A stretch of DNA of 64,000 nt from Chrysemys picta bellii. Its lineage: Eukaryota > Chordata > Testudines > Emydidae. Made by a program: the position numbers and the translations under genes. The stretch's first letter is position 1. Each line of letters begins with the position of its first letter. Under the pieces are notes generated by a model. It was given only the letters and a program-made list of their open reading frames with translations. It made no database searches and was not told the DNA's origin. Positions 32,622 to 45,349 of this stretch are shown here, piece after piece. The DNA is taken from NCBI RefSeq assembly GCF_011386835.1, contig NC_088795.1, positions 115,337,434 through 115,401,433 on the forward strand, read 5' to 3'.

Positions 32622-33721
32622 ACATCTGATGTTTTCCCATATAGAACAAATGACAGAAGGGCACAGCACAGAATTCAGAGATTTCCTTCTAAAGTCTGAT
32701 TAAAAAATGCAGTAAAACCTCTCAGAAATTGCATTGTTAACAGACCAACATTTCCCTCTAGTGGTCATCTAAAAGCAGTGCCCACAAACTTTAATAAATC
32801 ATACCATCCTACTTTATAATGGTGCCTTAGGGTCAAATTCAATTTTAATAAAATCTTCTGTTAGACTTCTGTGGCTGAAGTGCATTCATGGTCCCACAAG
32901 TCCACAAATGCCAATTTTTAACTTATTTGGGGATATTTGCAAAATCCGGGACAGTGCACCCACATGAAATATTATTCATTGAATCTGCCCCTGAGTGTGC
33001 AATCCTGTCCTCCCAGTGGTAGCTGCAGATGGACATAACACAGTCGAACATTCACTGCACAGGGGCAGGACGACTGGCTGTGCAGAGGCTACGCTAGAGG
33101 ACCCACAGGCTCTTGTGCACTGAGAAAAAACCAGGACTCTATAATTAGTCTAGTCAGGTCTGTATTTAAACACTGAAGGGTCTAATGGCTTCTAGGACCC
33201 TTTAAACAGACCCATACCACCAAGTAGTAACACCTGGACGTCACTACCTCCTACTTAGCGAATGAGGTTGAAGTTAGGTTGGCCCCCTCAGTCAGGGCAT
33301 GCAAGTACAATCCTGCTGCCCCTGCCTCAAACAATAAGGATAACAGCGTTTTGTTACCTGTTCACTCAATATGAAAGTGAATTTTAACCCGAAACAGCCA
33401 AAATTCATCACTTTGGCAACACAGGTCTGTCTGATCCCCTAGGCAGAGTAGGTGTGTCTATGCAAATATAGTCTGCTCCTGAGGTCTTTCCCCCCCCAGT
33501 TCATCATTAGAGGTCAGGAGAGAGTTCATTCAGACCCAGCTTACACTCCGATTTGAGAAGTTGTTTTGCATGTGAAAACTGTTATATGGATTGACACCTG
33601 TCTGAAGCACATGTTGGTGACTGAGCAAAAGGGAGGAGAAAGTGGTGTTGTGTATTGGATGTGACCCAGTGAAGGAGGTCTGAGTTGTGTATGGAGGAAC
33701 TGGATGAATGGAATGAGCAGT

Positions 33722-33755
33722 GGTGTGTGTGTGTGCACGTGCACGTGCAAGTGTG
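33722..33755. repeat. (GT)n/GCACGT simple repeat
   Basis: Alternating purine-pyrimidine run GTGTGTGTGTGTGCACGTGC, continuing to 33755. Confidence 0.85.
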
Positions 33756-36248
33756 GGTGACTTGGTGAAGGAAGTGGGTAACGGTGGACACTCCTTGGCC
33801 GAATAGGATGTGTGTGTGGTACAGGTGGGTGGTGTGGTTGAATGAAAGTGCTATGAGTGAGATGAGACCTTAGAATATAATAGGCTGGGTTTTTGATCAG
33901 ACAGTGTTGAAAATATTTTTCAGGTTTTTGTATGTGTGTAACTAGAAATTAAGCATGTTTAGACTGCTCCTCCTCTCCTGATGATAGCCCCATGGTATTT
34001 AAAATAATGTATTTTACTATTGGGCTGATGTTGTCAGACACTTCTGTATTAAACTATAGAAGAGTCATCCAGGGGAAGAAATGGAAGCTACACTGTATAA
34101 GAGATTAAAAATTAGACAGGACAAAATCTTTCAAAATTAATTCCAAAGAGAGGGATTCAAGCCTCAAAGTTTGGTTCTGAATCTGTTAGGGGTTTTCACA
34201 TTGAGGTTTTAGTCCAAAAGAGTCTAGTGGTTGGGACCATTTGCAAAGGTCACCAAACTGGATCCAAACTTCACAGATGTTCAGATGCAGGATTTTAGTC
34301 CAAGCCCACATTTACATTATATATTGTAGAGAGCAATAGTGCACTGTCGGGGGATGAAGCAGATAACCACATGATTCTATGCTTTACTGATGTTAGTTGA
34401 CATTTTATATATTTTCTCTTAGCTATCATAATTAAAAGCCACCTTATGTGAAACGCTGCTATACACTTGCTTCATAGACCATTGGCTAGACTGAGACCTC
34501 TAAACTGTAATTTGCATCTATTCCTCTTACTCAAATATAAAACCCCATAAATCTGTCTTCTTTAATGCAGTCAATGCACTTGCTCCACTTAAAGCTGTGC
34601 ATGCTTTCCCATACTTCTGAGAAACACAGTGATGAACCTGAAGTTAGGAAGTGAATTGGTCATCATCTTGAAGAGCACTGACACTTCTGGCTGGTTCAAT
34701 GTAAATTTTGGAAAATTTACCATGTTTTTATGGGGGCTAATCTTGGTAACACTGAAGTCAGTAAAATGAGGATTTGGCCTATAGACAGTTTCTATGGTCT
34801 GTTAATTCTCAGATTTATGTTTCAGTCATTGCCAGTAGTGCTAGAAATCCTTATGTTTTGTTTTCTACCACTTATTTCTTTTTATTCCTCTTTCTACATC
34901 CTTTTTATATCACTAAATACAGTTTATAGTTTGTCTTCACATTAAAAGCCCTGTTCCATTCAGTATAGCAAGGGAACTGCTAGAAAGCAGTGATGTGGAA
35001 TACTGTTCATTTAAAAGGCAATGGAATTTTAATAATTATTGTCTGTAGTAAGGCACTATCTACACATAACGGGCATTGAGTAGTCTCTTTATATGGCTGT
35101 AAATGTAATGTCTTTGATCCTTCCTGTGCTGTATGTTTGTAACAGTCACAGCCTGGGCTTAAAGTCAGCCGGAGTTGTCCGGAATGGAGCTCTGGTAAAT
35201 ATGTTCAACCCCCCTGGAGTTTTTATAACATTGGGAGGGAGGGGATATGACGGGTGTGCAGGGTCTGAGAGATACTCTCTATGAATTTAAATCCTGGTCA
35301 CAACCAAGGAGAAATTTAGCCTTCCGTTTTGTTCCCTATACAACCTAATTATAACTAATTTACTTTTTGAAAGGCCTCTCTTCTTTATGTGGTACAACTG
35401 TTTGTCACCTACAGTAAATTCTATTATGAGGCATTTTTCTGTGACTCTGTTCCACTCTTTAGATTTGCAAGAGAAAAGATATATACAGTGTATATCTAAC
35501 ACTGAAAAAACAAAGCAAAAGAATGTAGAAATATGTAGCCATCTGGCTGCTTGTCCACTTTAACACAGGTTATAAGGGTCACTGAGACCCCTCAGAGTGC
35601 TGTTGATACCAAACTCTGACAGGAAACACTTTATCTGATCCCAACAGTATACAGATAAATGCACTCAGAGGTGTGTTACATCTTCACATGCGGTAGCTGG
35701 TGACAAACCAAAGGAAACCTCTAGCTATTTCAAAATGCTCTTTTCACTGGAAACATGGTTACTATCACTTCTTGGTTGTGTTGTGGCCTAGAGACGGCAA
35801 GAATCCCCCAGCCTCCTTTTCTTTCCCTGTTTGTTAGTTGGTGTAAAAGATGAGCTAAAATATAAAGCATGGAAACATTATAAAAATTACAGAACAACCA
35901 TAAATCAAAGTGTGATAAATATGGCTTGTTTGATTATGGCGTTCCAACTCTGTAACATCAACTGGATGCCAAATTAAGGATAAGCTAAAAATAGATGTAT
36001 AGATATGGCAGAAGCCGCAGGAAGGGCTAACCACCCCGAGTACAATCCCGTCCAAGACCCTAGGCATGAACCAAGGGTGGTTTGCCCCCGCCTTTGCTCA
36101 CGCCACCACAGTTACACATCTATTGTTAGTTCACTAGATTGATCAGAACTAGCATGGGTAAGTGTCTTGAGAATTATTATCATCTTGGGAATTATATCCC
36201 CCGCTCAAAATGTACTCTGTCTTCATCCAACAAAGTCAATGTGAGTCA

Positions 36249-37079
36249 CTAATAACTAGGACCCTACCAAATTCACGTCCATGAAAAATGCGTCACGGAC
36301 TGTGAAACCTGGTCTCCCCTCCATCACCCTGTGAAATCTGGTCTTTTGTGTGCTTTTAACCTATACTATACAGATTTCGTGGGAGAGACCAGTGTTTCTC
36401 AAATTGACCCAAAAGGGAGTTGTAGGGGGTGTCACAAGGTTTTTTTAGGGGGGTTGCGATAATGCCACTCTTCCTTTTGTGCTGCCTTCAGAGCTGGGTG
36501 GCCAGAGAGTGGCGGCTGTTGGCCAGGTGCCCAGCTCTGAAGGCAGGGCCCTGCCAGCAGCAGCACAGAAGTAAGGGTGACAGTACTATAGCATGCCACC
36601 CTTTACTTCTGAAGCTGCTACCTTCAGAGCTGGACAGCTGGAGAGTGGCAGCTGCTGACTTAGGGCCCAGCTCTGCAGGCAGCAACGCAGAAGTAAGGTT
36701 GGCAATACCATACCATGGCATCCTTACTTTTGCACCATCTTTACTTCTGCACTGGTGCTGGTGGTGGCGCTGCCTTCAGAGGTGGGCTCCCAGCCAGCAG
36801 CCACTGCTCTCCAGCTGCCCAGCTCTGAAGGCAGTGCCACTGCCAGCAGCAGCGCAGAAGTAAGGGTAGCAGTACTACAACTTCCCTCTCCCACACACAC
36901 ACACAATAACCTTGCGCCCCCCGCCTACAACTTCTTTTTGGGTCAGGACCTCTACAATTATAACACGATGACATTTCAGATTTAAATAGCCGAAATCAGG
37001 AAATTTACGATTTTTAAAATCCTCTGACCATGAAATTGACCAAAATGGACGGTGAATTTGGTAGGGTCCTACTAATAAC
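36249..37079. mobile_element. Non-autonomous hAT element with perfect 8-bp TSD
   Basis: CTAATAAC is duplicated exactly (36249-36256, 37072-37079). The 815-bp element (36257-37071) has inverted ends TAGGACCCTACCAAATTCAC and GTGAATTTGGTAGGGTCCTA. Inside, CTTCAGAGCTGG-like and CAGCAGCACAGAAGTAAGGG-like words recur in both orientations, giving a G/C-rich tandem core of three to four diverged units. An (AC)n run lies at 36892-36905. No transposase; ORFs here are by-products of the repeats. Confidence 0.88.
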
Positions 37080-37182
37080 CTTTCTCGGTTTCACAGTTCC
37101 CACCAACAAAATTAAACCTTTTGTAAAAACTTGCACAATTTTTAAAATAGCTGTAAAATGTCATGATAATGAATGTGTGCAG

Positions 37183-37358
37183 AGTTGTTGTAGCCATGTC
37201 AGTCCTAGGATATTAGAGAGAAAAGGTGGGTGAGGTAATATTTTTTATTGGACCAACTTCTGTTGGTGAGAAAGACAAGCTCTGTGTAGCTCAGAAGCTT
37301 GTTTCTCTCACCAACAGAAATTGGTCCAATAAAAGATATCACCTCACCCACCTTGTCT
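37183..37358. mobile_element. Inverted pair of Penelope-like 3' ends
   Basis: The left arm (to about 37280) is antisense and the right arm sense: AAGGTGGGTGAGGTAATATT and its complement near 37325-37350, with TTGGACCAACTTCTGTTGG and CCAACAGAAATTGGTCCAA. This is the same family as 11340-11456 and 58740-58896. The core CGAAA has decayed to CAGAA. No clear TSD. Confidence 0.65.
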
Positions 37359-38350
37359 CATGCACATGAATACACGCTCTGAGTGAGTCAGAAATTTGCA
37401 AACTATTGACCAATAAATGAAACATAACAAAATCTGTTCAGAAGTTATTTTATTTCTGCAACAACTATGACATTTTTTAAAAAAGACAGACATTTTATCT
37501 AGTTCTTCTTTGTCTTACTTATTATTGGTATTACTATAGCTCCTAGCAGCCCAGCCATGGATCAGTACCTCTTTATACTAGGACCTGTACAAACACAGAA
37601 CAAAAAGACAGTTCCTGCCCCGAGAAGCTTACAATCTAAGTATAAGACAAGAGACAACAGATGGATACAGATAGGCAGAGGGTTACCAGGGACCAATAAA
37701 GCAGTATTGGTCAGCATGATAGGCACTGAAGTCAGCAAATTTCTATGCACTAACTGCTGAATGGATAGAGTGGTTTCATTAATCTACTGGATGAAGCCTA
37801 AATTTAATGGAGCTATAGATGTTGACATTGAATCTTGACTTGCCTCAATGTGCACAAATGAAGATAATTAACGTGCAGACTGGGACAAATTCACAGGTGA
37901 CATAAATGGTAGTGTGGGTTACACATTGGAGGTCAGCGTAAGCCCATGTACCATTACAAACATTTTGCTGCCAGTTACCACAGGGTGATATGTAAGGCAT
38001 TGTTATTATTTATTGTGCCCAGAGGCCCTAGCCAGGCTAAGGTCCCTAAACACATATAAAGAGAAAGTCTCTGCTCCAAAAAGCTGTTAAGTGACATATA
38101 AAGATTGTGGATAGGGAGGCAGGGGAGAGGATACTATCAAATATTTACAATTTATATGTAGATATAAACATTTGCTTTCTCTTTATAATTATAAATGGGT
38201 TCAATGTCAACTATCACTATCTACAACTTCAGCTATCATTACCTGTTTGATTTCATGTAATTGCAGTAGCAGAAGTGGGTCTTGAGCAGAAATGTAGAGG
38301 AGTGAGGAGTGGCCTGGTGGATCAGTTCAGGGAGGGTGTCTTATATGTAA
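37359..38350. other. Anonymous sequence with MIR-like tails
   Basis: No gene. Antisense MIR-like tails lie at 37525-37660 (CCCCGAGAAGCTTACAATCT) and 37995-38090. Confidence 0.5.
37525..37660 (-). repeat. MIR/L2-like tail
   Basis: GACCTGTACAAACACAGAAC and CCCCGAGAAGCTTACAATCT, the antisense counterpart of the tails at 30245 and 41090. Confidence 0.6.
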
Positions 38351-38456
38351 GGGGCAGTTAGGGTTGCCAATTTTGGTTGGATGTATTCCTGGAGGTTTCA
38401 TCACATTCTAGGAGACTCCAGGACAATCCTGGAGGATTGGCAGCCCGAGGGGCAGT
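38351..38456. mobile_element. hAT-type MITE (90 bp), 8-bp TSD GGGGCAGT
   Basis: The exact duplication GGGGCAGT (38351-38358, 38449-38456) surrounds a 90-bp unit with ends TAGGGTTGCCAAT and ATTGGCAGCCCGA. The middle contains the inverted words TCCTGGAGG. Ends match the larger element at 38690. Confidence 0.82.
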
Positions 38457-38689
38457 GTGGAAGAAGGTAAAGGCATATTTATTTGAGAAGCTGACAAAAT
38501 GGGCAAATGGAGCTGGTATCACAAGGAAGATGAAATGTTACAAGAATGTGCAAGAGGAGTGGGGGTATATTGCAGTCACTTCCCTATTTGAAGTGGCTCA
38601 GATATCACTGTTTTGTAAATGTTAGCAAAAGCTGACTGTATAATGGCAACCACTGTAAGCAAGTTGTCATGCTATGGATGGGAAAGATG

Positions 38690-39774
38690 TAGGGTTGCCA
38701 CCCTTCTGTGTTTGCCAGGAGTCTCCTGGAATTGGGCTCTATCTCCCACAGGCTACTGAAGCCATACCGGGAGATTTTAGGCACTAAAAGTCCAGCAGCG
38801 CAGGGGGGCTAAGGCAGGCTCCCTGCCTGCCCTCGCCCCGCACTACTCCCAGAAGTGGCTGGCACGTCCCTACGGCCCCTGGAGCGGGTGGGGACCAGGG
38901 GTCTCCACATGCTGCCCCTGCCCTGAGCGCCGATTCTGCTGCTCCCATTGGCTGTGAACTGCAGCCAATGGGAGCTGCGGTAGTGGTGCCTGCAGGCAGG
39001 GGCAGCATGTGCGGAGCACCCTGGTCCCCACCCGCTCCAGGGGCCGCTGGGATGTGCTGGCCACTTCTGGGAGTGGCACGTGGAGGGGGCAGGCAGTGCA
39101 TGGAGCTCCCTGGCCGCACTTACCTCAGGCGGCTCCGGGTCAGTGGCACAGCTGGGCTAAGGCAGGCTTTGCCTCTGCAGCTCCCATTGGCTGCAGTTTC
39201 TGCTCAATGGGAGCTGCGGAGTCAGCGCTCGGGGCGCAGGTAGTGCGCAGAGATAACTGGCCCCCACAAGGGGCACAGGGACATGCTGGCCACTTACGAG
39301 AGCGGAGTGGGGACAGGGCAGGCAGGGATCCTGCCTTAGCCCCGATGCGCCGCTGACTGGGAGCCACCCAAGGTAAGCGCCGCCCAGCTGGCAGCCCACA
39401 CCCATCACTCCCTCCTATAGCCCAACCCCCCTACCCGAGCCCTGAGCCCCCTCCTGCACCCCAACTCCCTCCCAGAGCCCACATCCCCTCCTACACTCCA
39501 ATTCTCTGCCTCTGCCCGGACACCCCTCCTGCTCCCAAACTCCCTCCCAGAGCCAGCACCCCTCACCCTCTCCTGCATCCCAATCCTTTGCCCCATCCCT
39601 GAGCCCCCTCCCAGAGCCTGCACCCCCTCCTGCACCACAACCGTTTGCCCCAGCCCAATGAAAGTGAGTGAGAGTGGGGGAGAGTGAGTGACGGAGGGAA
39701 GGGAGATGGGTGGGGCCTTGCAGAAGGAGTGGGGCAGGGACAGGGTTTGTGTGATTAGATAGTTGGCAACCCTA
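38690..39774. mobile_element. Non-autonomous hAT element, GC-rich (1085 bp)
   Basis: Ends TAGGGTTGCCACCC and AGTTGGCAACCCTA form inverted repeats. Flanks AAAGATGT / AAAGAAGA are a diverged 8-bp TSD (offset by one base). The interior is G/C-rich with repeated GCTCCCATTGGCTG words in both orientations and a C-rich 3' tract with tandem 'CCCTCCTGCACCCCAA' units. No coding signal; it shares ends with the 90-bp element 240 bp upstream. Confidence 0.75.
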
Positions 39775-40152
39775 AAGAAGAGGGTAGTGGGAAAAGTGGG
39801 GGGGAGTCAAAAGGCACAAGATGGAGTGAGGCCTACATCCCATGTATATCTTCTACCCTTTCATCATGTAAATTAACCAAATAGGATTATATAGGGATTA
39901 AGGCTGACCTGAAAGCCTTGTATCTCTTCAAATTGGTCTGATTTTATTAGTCAAACAAAATTAAAGAAGGGAGAGCTGTTTGACTGAAGAATTATTTATA
40001 GGGAGAAAAGCTCCATGGAACTTCGGTAGTATACACACAATTGAACTTCCTTTTGAAAATCTTGTCATGTGATAACTGTTAGTAAATGGTGACTCTTTCA
40101 GTGGTGAGCATAGTATATTAATTTGCCTTCCAGGAGAATACATATATATATA

Positions 40153-40807
40153 GTGACAGACCCAGACCAGTGGGGTACAGGAGTCTGGTAGAAGGCAAAT
40201 ATACTGGTCACTGGATGAGTAGTTTTCTGTTCCCTGAGTGATCAGAGCAGGGGCTGCACTAGAGTAATCAGGAACCTGCTAGAACCAGTTAAGGCAGGCA
40301 GGCTAATTAGGACACATGGAGCCAATTAAGAAGAAGCTGCTAGAATCAATTAAGGCAAACTAATCAGGGCACCTCGGTTTTAAAAAGAAGCTCACTTCAG
40401 TTTGTGGGGCAAGTGTGAGGAGCTGGGAGCAAGAGGCACAAGGAGCTGAGAGTGAGAGGGTGTGCTGCTGGAGGACTGAGGAGCACAAGCATTATCAGAC
40501 ACTAGGAGGAAGGTCCTGTGGTGAGAATAAGGAAGGTGTTTGGAGGAAGCCATGGGGAAGTAGCCCAGGGAGTTGTAGCTGTTACAGGAGGCACTATAGA
40601 CAGCTGCAGTCCACAGGGCCCTGGGCTGGAACCTGGAGTAGAGGGCAGGCCTGGGTTCCCCCCAAACCTCCAATTGACCTGGACTGTGGGTTCTCCCAGA
40701 GGGGAATGTCTCTGGGCTGTTCCCCAACCCACATGGTGAATCTCTGAGGCAAGAAAATCTGCCAATAAGCGCAGGACCCACCAAGATAGAGGAGGAACTT
40801 TATCACA
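40153..40807 (+). mobile_element. Solo LTR
   Basis: Unit from GTGACAGACCCAGACC to GGAACTTTATCACA with candidate 5-bp TSD ATATA (40148-40152, 40808-40812) in (AT)n flanks, so the TSD is uncertain. A TATA-like TTTTAAAAAG lies at about 40378-40387 in sense. No retroelement genes are attached. The ORFs across it are not genes. Likely a Gypsy or ERV LTR. Confidence 0.68.
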
Positions 40808-40969
40808 ATATATATATATAACTGAAAGTGGGAGACAACCAAACAAGGCTGTTGTCAGTTGTGGATTGCTTGGAAAGATAAAAGGGCAGAAAAAATCCCA
40901 ACTGCAACATCCCTTTGGGAAATATTAACAAACATCCATTAGCAGTCATTATAGCCCATAGGATCAGGC

Positions 40970-41215
40970 ATTAGTCTTGGAGTTAGGGGGCCAGGATTCT
41001 AAACCAGGCTCTGCAGCTGATCTGCAGTGTGACTTTTGGGCAAGTCACTTCATTTCTATTTCCCCTTCCATTCTTTGTCTTATCTATTTAGAATGTAAAA
41101 TCTTCAGGGCGGGGATTATCTTTCACTGCGTTTGTACAGTGTCTAGCACAAAGGGGCTCTGATCTCCGCTGGGGCCTCTAGGCACTACTACAATACAAAT
41201 AATAAATAACTTTTT
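40970..41215 (+). repeat. MIR SINE, near complete
   Basis: Contains TTTTGGGCAAGTCACTTCAT (the MIR core) and then the tail AGAATGTAAAATCTTCAGGG, GTTTGTACAGTGTCTAGCAC and CAATACAAATAATAAATAAC. About 245 bp in sense. Confidence 0.72.
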
Positions 41216-41429
41216 GCACCCACTCCCCCTTTGTACCCCTACCCACCTCCCTCCTCCTGAAAGAGTTATTGCTAATTCAATGGATTAAAGACAGCATTAA
41301 CAAGCCTACAAATAGATCAGAACCAGAAACAGGTATAACAGAGAAAGTAGACTTGTAAAGAAATGAGCCAGGGAATTACGTTAATGATTTGAAAATTGTC
41401 TTTAAGAGGAAAAATTACAATAAAAGGTT

Positions 41430-41790
41430 GAACAATTGGGAAGTAACAACGAGCATGTGAAAATAGCTTTAGATATAAAAGTAAGTAATGGGCTACTTGG
41501 AAAGTTTGAATGAATATTATGTAAATCTTTGTATCCCAATAATGTGCCTCTAAGGGTGCTAATGGAAATAGCTAAATGAATCACTGGCCATTTTTTTTTG
41601 TACAATTGTGTAGAACTGAGGGAAATGCCAGTGGAATGGAGGGAAGTGATTGTGCTGCTGATTTTCAAAAAGGTAAAGAAGAATGTTGTTGTTAATTATC
41701 ACCAAGTGAACCTTATTCTCCATGACTACTTTGAAAGCTGAAAATGCCAAGGAAGGAGTATTTAGAATGGTGCAATGGTGTGTCATTTGG
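41430..41790 (+). repeat. Very old CR1/L3 RT fragment
   Basis: In sense, broken frames read PNNVPLRVLMEIAK and then PVEWREVIVLLIFKKVKKN, the counterparts of 'HPRVLKELADE' and the '[13 protein letters not shown]' block of CR1 RT. Frameshifts and stops prevent an ORF. Confidence 0.5.
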
Positions 41791-44204
41791 GGTAACTGGG
41801 TGGGGAAAATTGAGGCTGTATATCAGTAAATGCTTCCTGACATTCTGATCTATTCAACAGCAGAAGGTGTAGAAATTATATCACTTGGGGACATTAACTT
41901 TAAAGAAGAACTAGAAAATGTACAATGAGACAATCCCACACTGGTAGGGAGATGAGGCAGATGAATTCAAAGGTCTTTTCCATTTCTAATTTCTCTGGTT
42001 CTTTGATAAGATGTATTTTTTTTTTAAAGAAATTAGATTTAACAATCAAGGTAATGTATCTCAGATATAAAGCTCTTTGTGAAATATGCAATCTTTCTTC
42101 TTGGGATAAGTACAAATGTAATTTAAGAAAGTTAAATTTGGAAAAATGTAATTCAAGTAACCCATCCAATAATGTGGGTGCACAAAAAAAGAAACATAGG
42201 CATAAAATTGGAGACATTGTTGATTGCACTCAGACTGCACCCATTTAGGCATCTAACCCTCATTTGGTGCAACCATAATTCAGACAATTATGTACATGCA
42301 ATTTATGGCTGCAGTCATTATATAAAGGGATGCAATTGCAGTTGCCATCTTTGCATTTAATTGTATAGTTTATTACAATTAATTGTGTACCTGCAATATT
42401 GGAGGGTGGGTTGAGCCCCTCCCTCCCTAAAACTTACTAATTATACAGCAGGCTTGGTAATAATATGTATAGCCAAAGGGGAGCAATCATAAACATCTAC
42501 TAGAGTTTTCTGTTGAAATGGGAAGGAAGAGGAGAAAAGCAGCAGATTAGAACAACGCTGTTTCTGTGAAAAGTTACAGTGTGTTAAGGTTGCTGTTCAT
42601 AACCAGCCATGCCTGCCTGGTGATTTGATTAAACAAAATCTTTTCTAACGGAGGTAGCCAAGATCCCAATCACCTCTTGTTAAAAAGGCATAAAATGAAG
42701 GTTAGCATGAAGCCAGCAGGGCTTGTGTGATGGATTCTCTTGGCTCATCTGAAGTGCTCCAGTGAGGTCTGGATTGTTTTGCACTGTTCAGGATAATTTC
42801 TTTTGCCACTCATGGAAGCCTCAATGATTTAAAAATAATAATAGCACAAATAGAACACATAACCTCTAACCCATTCTCCTTTGATTAAGTCTCGTTTTAT
42901 AGCAAAACTATGACTAATGTCTCTTTCTTTGCCTTCAAGAAACTATCATATAATCTGTCTATTATTCTTAATATCCTTTTGCCCCAATAAGACATGTCTG
43001 TTTTGTTTGGATTCCCCTGAATGGGGTGAATATTATATCTATAACCTACTGGAAAGCATTTCTGCTTAGACATATTGGCAGTGCTAATTTTGTTTTTACA
43101 GGTGTTTGTACTTGGAAAGGGGTTAGCCACAGTCTTGAAGGCTCTACCGCACTGGTACATCAGAGGAGCACAGTGTGCTGTGGGTCCTTGAGCTGTTAAC
43201 GGTAGGCAGGGAGAGAAGGCTAAATTAATCATTTATGCTTTATTTATACTTTCTCCTACTTGTGGAGCTGGACAAGCGGATGCCAGTTTTCCTCAGTTAA
43301 GGGTTGTCTGTGTGACATGATGTTTGATAACTGGCAAAATATCATCACAAAATGTTATATTATAAACCAGAGAGAAGGAAATATACCGAAATTACTAGCA
43401 AGCAGAGCTGTTTACCTATTTCTGTCAGCTCTACTGGCTGTGCGTTAAAAGTTTTTGGCTGGAAGAACCTTTTGAATTAAATGAAAATTACCGGTAGCAA
43501 AATGTTTGTTCTCATTATCTTTGTCAGAGGGGTCACTTTTTAAAAATTTTGTAAACTCATCTTGTTTACAAGTGGATTCTTGTAAGATTCTGGAGTGGGA
43601 CAATGTTTATTTCCCTGAATCAAGCTGAAAAGCAGAGCAAAAATAGACAAAACTAGGCTGTTTTAAAAGCAAAGCCTCTAGTTTTTCAGATCAGCTAGGC
43701 CCCATCCATAAAAGTATCTATATGCAGCAAAGCACTTAATCACACACACCTTTAAGCATGTGCTTATGTTCCATAAAAGTAAATGGGATTTAAGCATTTG
43801 CTCAGTGCTTTGCTGAATGGGAAGGGACTTGAACACATGCTTAAGTGCTTTCCTGCATTGGATCCCCAGGGATGATATATCCTTCTGTAACAAACTATAC
43901 TCAAGATGAGCTGAGATCACCAGACAAGCTGTTCATGCTGAAAGAATTAATGAAGCATTATGTGGAAAAGCAGATAGGCACCAGTATATTTTGAGTGCAC
44001 TCACAACTAGGATTTTAATTGCATACAAGGATTGATCATCTGGAAAGGTTGAAAGAACAGGGAACCAAACTGAAACAGTGAAGGCTCAATCATAACGTCA
44101 GATGCAAAAGTGGAACAAACATTTTTAGTATGTGCTGGTACATGTATATCACCTTTCCCTTCAGCCAGGACCAGTCTGTAGTCTGTGTGAGTAGTGGCTG
44201 AAGG
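41791..44204. other. Anonymous AT-rich sequence
   Basis: No gene. A fold-back repeat lies at 43683-43868. Confidence 0.5.
43683..43868. repeat. Old fold-back repeat (AAGCACTTAA family)
   Basis: GCAAAGCACTTAATC, TTTAAGCATGTGCTTA, TAAGCATTTGCTCAGTGC and CATGCTTAAGTGCTTTCCTGC form interlocking inverted repeats. Confidence 0.55.
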
Positions 44205-44475
44205 GCATAACCAGTTTTTGGATTTCAGTATGCATAGGCAATGTACAAATACTTAATTTAAAGACAGTCACTGCCCTGAAAAGTTTGCATTCTGATCGGA
44301 CAATAGAGGCAAAGGATGGGAGAATACAACAACATACAAGCAAAAGATGGGAAACTGATCACAGAGAAGTTAAGGGACTTGCCCAAAGCCACATGGAAGT
44401 CCATGGCAGAGCTGGAATTCAACTTGGGCCTCCTGAGTGCTGCTGTAGCCCCTTAACCATAAGACAATCCTTCCT
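44205..44475 (-). repeat. MIR SINE, near complete, antisense
   Basis: GTTAAGGGACTTGCCCAAAG, then GGCAGAGCTGGAATTCAAC, and a tail with GTCACTGCCCTGAAAAGTT near 44270. Confidence 0.75.
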
Positions 44476-44649
44476 CCCTAGAAGATCATAGGGCCTAATT
44501 CCGATTGCACTTAATACCAGTGCTAATCAGGAATAACTCATTTGCAATCAATGGAGCTTCACCACTGTACATCAGTGTCAAGCCCAGAGTATTTAAATAT
44601 GTGGACTGGGTCTCAGAATGGTTGCAGATGCAGTGTTAATGGGGTTCTA

Positions 44650-45122
44650 GAGCTGGGCAAAATTGTTTCAGTGAATGGTAAATTCACCAAAAAAATGCAT
44701 TTTCTGGGGCCTGAAACTATTAGCAAATTCAGGTCCAGTTTGGCAAATAGTTTTGGATGAAAAGATTTTATTTTTTTAATTTGAAATGGTTTGCTTCAGC
44801 CATTTCGAAATTACATGTTTAGACTTTTTATTTCCAAATGTTTCATTTTAACCTTTTTGTTAAACCATTTCCACTTTTTAGTTTGAAATGATATTTTGTT
44901 TAAAATTTTCATTAATGTTTTGGTTTTTTTTTTTTTTTTTGAATGGGTGAAGAACACCTGAAATGAACCAAAATCCCTCAAACAAACAAAAAGTGGTGTT
45001 AGGTCAAATAAAACATTTTGTTCAACCTCAAATATTTTGTGATTGGTTGTTTTGTTTTGGTGAGGAGAAAAATCAGTTTTGATTTGGCCCCCAAATTGCA
45101 AAATCAGTTATCTCTTCAGCTC
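44650..45122. mobile_element. AT-rich MITE, TA flanks
   Basis: Left GAGCTGGGCAAAATTG and right CTTCAGCTC with TTGCAAAATCAG form inverted ends. TA lies at 44648-44649 and 45123-45124. GGGGCC / GGCCCCCAAAT also pair further in. The interior is T-rich with a T run at 44923-44940. Confidence 0.5.
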
Positions 45123-45349
45123 TATGATAGTCCCTTTTCCAGCTGGCAGTAGCACATCCTAATTTGTGTTCACGCTTGCATGCACAAACTGGGTCATTGC
45201 ATGTAGAAATGATCTGTTAGATGCCTTCCTAATTATCTGTATACAAATGTGTGTCTACTTGCACAAACAATGCCATGCAAATCAGGATTAAATGCTCATG
45301 TCTCCATAAATGTTTGATAGATCCACATTTTTGTCTATCTTTGATATAA

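Larger units (their letters stand above)
31650..36248. other. Anonymous AT-rich sequence
   Basis: No gene seen. Simple repeats lie at 32588-32621 (ATTT)n and 33722-33755 (GT-rich). A fold-back repeat lies at about 32268-32345 (GCAAGACTCCCATTACAGCA / AATGGGGGCCTTGC). Confidence 0.5.

Noticed and set aside
33541..33791. His/Thr-rich ORFs
   Set aside because: Translation of the GT-rich simple repeat.
36429..36863. 144-codon plus-strand ORF with repeats
   Set aside because: Product of the tandem G/C-rich core of the hAT element, not a gene.
38784..39367. Cluster of ORFs on both strands, possible GC-rich first exon
   Set aside because: The whole block lies between hAT inverted ends; frames reflect high GC and repeated words.
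40392..40846. Several overlapping ORFs of up to 130 codons
   Set aside because: All lie within the solo LTR and have no coding features.
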